A stretch of 12,000 bases of DNA from Symbiodinium natans (taxonomy: Eukaryota > Sar > Dinophyceae > Suessiales > Symbiodiniaceae), in contig CAJNDS010001391.1 in the NCBI GenBank assembly GCA_905221605.1, positions 510,501 to 522,500 on the forward strand, read 5' to 3'. Under the pieces are notes generated by a model. It saw only the letters and a list, made by a program, of their open reading frames with translations. It was not told where the DNA came from and made no database searches. Of this stretch, positions 9,001-12,000 are shown piece after piece. The first letter of the stretch is position 1. Every line of letters starts with the position of its first letter. Made by a program: the position numbers and the translations under genes.

Positions 9001-9256
9001 TTCCAGGCCGACAAAAGTGGCTGGGCTTCTGCCAGCCTTGCTCACAACCACTGCTATCTGCAGTAAGTTGTTTCCCCAAGGCCTCCCTCAATCTTTTCCC
9101 ATGTAGATTGATGTGAGCACCTCGCTTGTAATAGTCAGCACATGCAACTAGGAACTGCTGGGCAGTTCGCAGCATGTGTTCCAGCCCTGGGCTGGGGTCG
9201 CACATTGGCTCTGTGGGGCCCTTGCTTTGGGGCTCCAGGCCCCACACGCCGAGTCC
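6019..9256 (-). pseudogene. Copy A ORF2, main segment: N-terminal extension, APE endonuclease, reverse transcriptase
   Basis: The frame is open for over 1,070 codons. It begins straight after the UAG at 9257-9259; the first ATG is at 9205. Counting from the GTG at 9247, residues 1-275 are an unrecognised acidic extension. Residues 278-495 are an APE-type endonuclease with Asn284 (SANVTSF), Glu308 (QETHLT), GDWN at 422-425, ELDFG near 457-461 and a late His (KPHAALHL), so the metal-binding set looks complete. Residues 500-720 are a helical linker. The RT follows: DKAGGLDGLT, RPITLTSITYRLW, motif A LLNLQTFYDSV at 878-888, motif B RGILAGCPFAT, and motif C WVDDIGAD with Asp972-Asp973. Asn880 replaces the catalytic Asp that copy B keeps. 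True homology stops at the frame break near 6020, although the frame stays open to 5861. Confidence 0.92.
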
Positions 9257-9259
9257 CTA
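9212..9259 (-). promoter_or_regulatory. Candidate stop-codon readthrough element (UAG plus hairpin), copy A
   Basis: The organisation is identical to copy B: TAG at 9259-9257, a 10-nt spacer, stem arms TGTGGGGCC (9246-9238) and GGCCCCACA (9220-9212), and a 17-nt loop. The following ORF2 frame is the same as ORF1's. The stop, spacer and both arms are identical in the two copies although neighbouring ORF1 sequence in A has collapsed. Function is inferred. Confidence 0.5.
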
Positions 9260-10090
9260 GGCCACCGGGCCCAACCCCGGCGGGGCATTGGCATTGCCGG
9301 GAGGCATCCCCTCCTGGGTTTGCTCCTCAAGGCCCGGAGGGGTGGGGCCCTCCTGTGTGCGACGCCTCTTTGCTTCTCTCTCCGCTTTAATTTCATGGAG
9401 TTTCTTCTCTTGCTCCTCGTTGAGGCTTACCCCCAGTTCATGGAGGATGCTGTCGACCTCCATGTCCGCAGCGGATTCGCAGAAGACTTTCTCTTTGAGC
9501 AGGCCTGAGCTTGCTTCGACTGCCTTTTGTGCCCTCTCAGCCTGCTCATTCAGCACAATCATTTCTTGTAGAAGCTGCCTTAATGACTCCTTCGCCATGT
9601 CGATGCGCTTCTGCAGGCCAATCTTTTGATCAGCAATGTGCTTGAGCTTGCCAGCTGCGCTTTGCCAGCTCTGGCTGGGAGGGCGTCACCTCCTGGCTGG
9701 CCTTGAGGCCCTTCAGGTAGGCTTTGACCTCCTCCGGCAGGGCGGCTTCATGCTTCTGGCACAGGTCGGTGAGATCGTCCACCTCTTCCTTGACCTGTGC
9801 CTTGGGTGGCTTGTACCCTGCCTCGGTACACTGTCCCCACGCCACTCCAAGGGCTTGCAGGACCTTGTTCGGCAGTGGTGCTTTCGGAGTCTTGGGCTTC
9901 TTTGGTGGCTGCCAGTAAGCAGGCCTCAGCGACCGTAGGCCATTGTGGCTTCCACTGGCTCCAGTTCTGTCTCGCCTTGCGAATGCTGTTTGCCCAGAGT
10001 GTTCTGCATTTCTTGCAGAGCATGTGCGGCTGAGTCTTGTCCACCCAAATCCATCCTGTGCAGCCACTGCAACAGATCGCGGGGGGCCAT
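9257..10090 (-). pseudogene. Copy A ORF1, broken
   Basis: Homologous to the intact ORF1 of copy B (2471-3355). It begins at the equivalent GCCATGG at 10090 and ends at the shared UAG. Compared with B it lacks about 5 and 6 bp within the N-terminal Cys cluster (near 10076 and 10062), has a one-base insertion near 9922, lacks about 24 bp near 9828 and lacks 17 bp near 9678. The protein is therefore scattered over several frames. Pieces recognisable as ORF1 are the LCKKC region (near 10020), the PKAPLPNKVLQALGVAW region (near 9870) and the coiled-coil/KRRR tail (9257-9598). No functional product is expected. Confidence 0.9.
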
Positions 10091-10190
10091 GGCTAAGAGG
10101 AAGGCACCTCTGGGCAAACTGTCCTAGGCTGGCGACCAGGCTAGGAAGGCTGAGACCTTCGAAACTTTCCTCAGGCTACTCCTTGGGCCG
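10091..10190 (-). other. 5' UTR of copy A
   Basis: About 100 nt, matching the leader of copy B from CGGCCCAAGGAGTAGCCTGA onward. The 5' boundary at 10190 is set by the target-site duplication. No spliced-leader bases are present. No internal promoter motif could be recognised. Confidence 0.75.
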
Positions 10191-10198
10191 AGGTTCAA
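10191..10198. repeat. Target-site duplication of copy A, 5' side
   Basis: AGGTTCAA is identical to 3473-3480 and abuts the first base of copy A. Before insertion this octamer was single and formed the centre of an inverted repeat with arms AACCCAGG (3468-3475) and CCTGGGTT (10199-10206). Confidence 0.8.
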
Positions 10199-10234
10199 CC
10201 TGGGTTCAACCCGGTTCAGACCCGGGGTTCGACC
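10192..10234. repeat. Short degenerate array of GGTTCAACC units
   Basis: Four units at 10192 (GGTTCAACC), 10203 (GGTTCAACCC), 10213 (GGTTCAGACCC) and 10226 (GGTTCGACC), spaced 10-13 bp. Another stands at 3474 next to copy B. This is the host sequence into which copy A inserted and which borders copy B. The units resemble a pol III B-box, but there is no tRNA around them. Confidence 0.6.
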
Positions 10235-10285
10235 TTTAAGCCCCCCTTTAAACCCCCGATAAGCCTCCCCCTTTAAGACCTCCCT
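10235..10285. repeat. C-run / TTTAAG tract, proximal block
   Basis: Runs of four to six C alternate with TTTAA/TTTAAG (for example AAGCCCCCCTTTAAACCCCC). It has the same composition as the larger block at 10497-10690. No gene. Confidence 0.65.
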
Positions 10286-10390
10286 CACTTCTCTAATTTC
10301 GAATAATGAAATTAAAAAACAAATAGAAAAATAAAACAAGATTTGAAGGAGGCGGAATTCAGACTAAATTTCCTTCTCTCTCTTCTTGAA
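10286..10390. repeat. Dispersed repeat, copy 1 of 3
   Basis: Core order: CACTTCTCT, TTTCGAATAATGAAAT, an A-rich stretch with AAAACAAGATTTGA, GGCGGAATTCAGACTAAATT, then CCTTCTCTCTCTTCTT. The same blocks recur at 10410 and 10749. The strand and the nature of the element are unknown. Confidence 0.7.
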
Positions 10391-10409
10391 GAGAAGATGT
10401 TTAAAGTCT

Positions 10410-10496
10410 CACTTCTCTGGCTTCGAATCATGAAATCCAAAAAACAAAACAAGATTGGGTGGAATTTAGAGTAAATCCCTTCTCTCATCTTCTTTC
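10410..10496. repeat. Dispersed repeat, copy 2 of 3
   Basis: Shares CACTTCTCT, CTTCGAATCATGAAAT, AAAACAAAACAAGATT, GGTGGAATTTAGAGTAAAT and CCTTCTCTCATCTTCTT with copies 1 and 3. It is shorter than copy 1 in the A-rich segment. Confidence 0.7.
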
Positions 10497-10690
10497 AGCC
10501 CCTCTTCCCCCTTAAGACCCCCTTTAAGCCCTCTTCAAGGCCCCCTTTAAGTCCCTTCAAGCCCCCCTTTGAGCTCCCCCTGAAACCCCCCCCCCTTAAG
10601 TCCCCCTTAAGCCCCCCCCTTAAGCCCGCCCTTAAGCCCCCTTAAGCCCCCTTTAAGCCCCATTTAAGCCCCCTTTAAGCCTCCTTTCCC
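10497..10690. repeat. C-run / TTTAAG array, G-quadruplex-prone on the minus strand
   Basis: About 15 imperfect units of the kind C(3-10)TTTAAG or CCCCCTTAAG. On the minus strand this gives many closely spaced G-runs of three or more, separated by short A/T-containing loops. It resembles neither the plant-type TTTAGGG telomere repeat nor a coding sequence. Confidence 0.75.
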
Positions 10691-10748
10691 GCCGTCCCAC
10701 CTCCAACCCCCCCGCTCTTTACTTCTTAAAACAAAACAATCTCGTCTC

Positions 10749-10840
10749 TACTCCTCTGAGTTTTGAACAATGAAACACAAAAACAAAACAAGATTTGAGA
10801 AGGTGAAATTTAAACGAAAGTTCTTTCTCTCTTCTCGCCT
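10749..10840. repeat. Dispersed repeat, copy 3 of 3
   Basis: Shares TACTCCTCT, TTTTGAACAATGAAA, AAAACAAAACAAGATTTGAG, AAGGTGAAATTTAAAC and TTCTTTCTCTCTTCT with copies 1 and 2. An open frame runs across it on the plus strand, but its protein is low-complexity and I do not call it a gene. Confidence 0.68.
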
Positions 10841-10907
10841 CTTTCCAATTCACAACAGGCCCCCAACCTCCCCGCTTTTTACTTCCTCTTTCCAATTCAC
10901 AACAGGC
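10838..10907. repeat. 23-bp direct repeat, two copies 47 bp apart
   Basis: CCTCTTTCCAATTCACAACA plus GGC occurs exactly at 10838-10860 and 10885-10907, separated by CCCGCTTTTTACTT-type sequence that itself recurs (compare 10710-10725). It suggests a short local duplication. Confidence 0.8.
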
Positions 10908-11000
10908 AAAAGCGGGGAGGCTGCGCTCCCTTCCAACTTGGGTTTTTTGCCTGACGGCAAAATGGGGGTGCGAAGCACTCTCTGCTTGGCATCAAATCAG

Positions 11001-11025
11001 GGGGCCACATGGATTACATGGCCCC
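11001..11025. other. Small perfect hairpin
   Basis: GGGGCCA (11001-11007) pairs with TGGCCCC (11019-11025) around an 11-nt loop. No T-run follows and no gene is adjacent. Between here and 11169 I see otherwise unremarkable sequence, including the short palindrome CCGAAATTTCGG near 11051. Confidence 0.5.
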
Positions 11026-11169
11026 ATTACCTACGACGGAGCTAAGTATGGCCGAAATTTCGGGCGCGGCATGGTGTTCTAGGGCCATAGGGCCAGATTA
11101 ACAAACCTGTCGGCAGTCTCATCAAGAGTCTCATATTGCCCAGCAGCGTCAGCAGATCCTCAGCAGAAG

Positions 11170-11270
11170 ATCATCAGCAGCATCATCATCATCATCATCA
11201 TACATCATCATCATCATCATCATCATCATCAGATCATAGCATATCATATATCATCACATCGTGTCATTGT

Positions 11271-11301
<31 letters not shown>

Positions 11302-11321
11302 ATCATCGTCGTCATCATCAT
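11170..11321. repeat. CAT/ATC trinucleotide microsatellite, two blocks
   Basis: Near-perfect CAT repeats at about 11170-11232 and 11271-11321, separated by ATC-rich degenerate sequence. Translation gives His or Ser runs on plus and Asp or Met runs on minus. These are by-products of the repeat, not genes. Confidence 0.93.
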
Positions 11322-11430
11322 CCTGCCAGGTCCTGAGTCCTGAGCCCTGGCATCTTGGCAGTCCGGCTTCCCGGCGGTCCTGGTGCTGGCACGCGGTCCT
11401 GGCCTGGCATTGCCGCCGCATTGCCTGGCA
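11322..11430. repeat. GC-rich spacer with short CCTGG/GGTCCTG repeats
   Basis: CCTGGCAT occurs twice (near 11337 and 11423, plus the related CCTGGCCTGGCAT), and GGTCCTG occurs three times. The composition differs sharply from the flanking TCAT-rich repeats. No coding or RNA gene is recognised. Confidence 0.5.
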
Positions 11431-11650
11431 TTGGCATCAATCATAATCGCATCATCGCATCGCATCATGAATCATTATGCATTGTGAAGTATGAATCATC
11501 AATCATCAGTCATCAATCATTCATTCAGTCATGACTCATGACATGAGATCATGATGAGCCACGAGTCATGAGTCATGAGTCATGAGATCATCATGAATCA
11601 GGAACCATGAATCAGTCACAGTCACAGCCACAGTCACGGCAGTCACGTGA
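11431..11650. repeat. Degenerate TCAT / GAGTCAT / CAGTCA repeat region
   Basis: Imperfect repeats of ATCAATCAT, GAATCAT, GAGTCAT (three in direct succession near 11564-11585) and CAGTCACAGTCACAG near 11614-11634. It looks like a decayed, expanding simple repeat related to the CAT block. Confidence 0.8.
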
Positions 11651-11749
11651 GTCATTGCGGCCGCCGCAACCCATCGGCCACAAACACGGGTCATGAACAA
11701 TGAAAAACTGCCTTGGTTTCCTTTCAGCTTTGTTCGCGTCGAATCCAGC

Positions 11750-11907
11750 CAAGACTTCAAACTCAGCCCATCTTTCTTTTCTGCTGTTTGGCTTGACGTG
11801 CATTTTTTCCTGTTTGCAGAAAAGGCTGAAACAAAACCACCAGCAATGAAACAGGACTTCAAAGAACTTGGTCTGTGTTTTTCAGCTGTCCTGGCTTGAC
11901 ACATGCA
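11750..11907. repeat. Two diverged units of a ~102-bp repeat
   Basis: Unit 1 has AAGACTTCAAACTCAG, TTTTCTGCTGTTTGGCTTGA and CGTGCA (about 11750-11802). Unit 2 has AGGACTTCAAAGAACT, TTTTCAGCTGTCCTGGCTTGA and CACATGCA (about 11852-11907). On the minus strand both fall in one open frame (11566-11931), giving related peptides at a 34-residue spacing (TAEKHRPSSLKS and TAEKKDGLSLKS). Whether it is coding is unclear; the open frame ends inside simple repeats, so I list it only as a repeat. Confidence 0.6.
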
Positions 11908-12000
11908 GGCCACACCATACTTGAGATGCAAATTGGAGATGCTTTTTTGCTACGTTTTTTAAAGCAAATTGTTTTTAAAATTTCAAACATGAAAAAACGT
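11908..12000. other. AT-rich sequence at the window edge, nothing recognised
   Basis: T-rich and A-rich runs (TTTTTTGC, TTTTTTAAAG, GAAAAAACG) with no gene-like frame and no clear motif. Confidence 0.4.

Larger units (their letters stand above)
3481..10190 (-). mobile_element. LINE copy A, end to end, about 6.7 kb, inactivated
   Basis: In sense direction it has a 5' UTR (10190-10091), broken ORF1 (10090-9257), in-frame UAG, ORF2 (9256-3976, about 1760 codons in three frames), 3' UTR and poly(A) (3494-3481). It is bounded by the 8-bp duplication AGGTTCAA. Its 5' end starts at CGGCCC, four bases inside the point where copy B has TTTTCGGCCC after the spliced leader, so it is slightly 5'-truncated and carries no spliced-leader relict. 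It is inactivated by several ORF1 indels, two single-base frame breaks in ORF2 and loss of the RT motif A catalytic Asp. It is nearly complete and inserted later than B. Confidence 0.93.

Noticed and set aside
1-10190. Head-to-tail LINE pair as a segmental tandem duplication.
   Set aside because: Copy A ends in poly(A) and has exact 8-bp target-site duplications at both ends, and only B carries the spliced-leader relict. Independent insertion explains this better.
10192-10234. tRNA or pol III gene suggested by GGTTCRACC B-box-like motifs.
   Set aside because: No cloverleaf, A-box or acceptor stem lies around them, and the motif is simply repeated.
10497-10690. Telomere repeat array.
   Set aside because: The unit is C-run plus TTTAAG and very irregular. 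It is not TTTAGGG or another known telomere repeat.
10770-11045. 91-codon plus-strand open frame.
   Set aside because: It spans the third copy of the dispersed repeat and a 23-bp direct repeat; its composition is low-complexity with no domain signal.
11136-11336. Small His/Ser-rich protein on the plus strand.
   Set aside because: It is the translation of a CAT microsatellite; the opposite strand is equally open as an Asp run.
11170-11650. CRISPR array.
   Set aside because: The repeats are 3-7 bp microsatellite units without unique spacers, and the setting is eukaryotic.

Overview
The window looks like nuclear repeat DNA from a dinoflagellate, probably Symbiodiniaceae-like. The reasons are the ten bases TTGGCTCAAG (the 3' end of the dinoflagellate spliced leader) fused to the 5' end of a retrotransposon copy, the style of the LINE proteins, and GC-rich simple-sequence flanks. 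The organism is an inference. No ordinary host gene, tRNA, rRNA or CRISPR array could be supported.

Positions 1-10190 hold two related non-LTR retrotransposons (LINEs), head to tail, both on the minus strand. Copy B (1-3469) is cut by the left window edge. Copy A (3481-10190) is complete from 5' UTR to poly(A). The family layout in sense direction is: short 5' UTR; ORF1 (N-terminal Cys cluster, coiled coil, basic patch); an in-frame UAG; then ORF2 with an acidic N-terminal extension, APE-type endonuclease, reverse transcriptase, CCHC zinc knuckle, RNase H and a C-terminal Cys/His region; and a 3' UTR with a 156-bp tandem duplication ending in poly(A).

The most interesting signal is at the ORF1/ORF2 border. 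In both copies ORF2 continues in the same frame after a single UAG, has no AUG until 18 codons past the stop, and carries a perfect 9-bp stem beginning 10 nt after the UAG. This is the layout of a stop-codon readthrough cassette. Reinitiation at the downstream AUG is the main alternative.

The copies are broken in complementary ways. B keeps an intact ORF1, but its ORF2 has a 561-bp in-frame deletion through the endonuclease, a 77-bp deletion and small indels. A keeps nearly all of ORF2, but ORF1 is shattered, ORF2 has two single-base frame breaks, and the catalytic Asp of RT motif A is Asn. Copy A is flanked by an exact 8-bp target-site duplication (AGGTTCAA), so it inserted independently, a few bases upstream of the spliced-leader relict of the older copy B. 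The empty site would have been a perfect inverted repeat.

Positions 10191-12000 are non-coding and repetitive: a short GGTTCAACC array, three diverged copies of a ~90-105 bp repeat alternating with C-run/TTTAAG tracts, a 23-bp direct repeat, a small hairpin, CAT microsatellites, TCAT/GAGTCAT degenerate repeats and a ~102-bp two-unit repeat.
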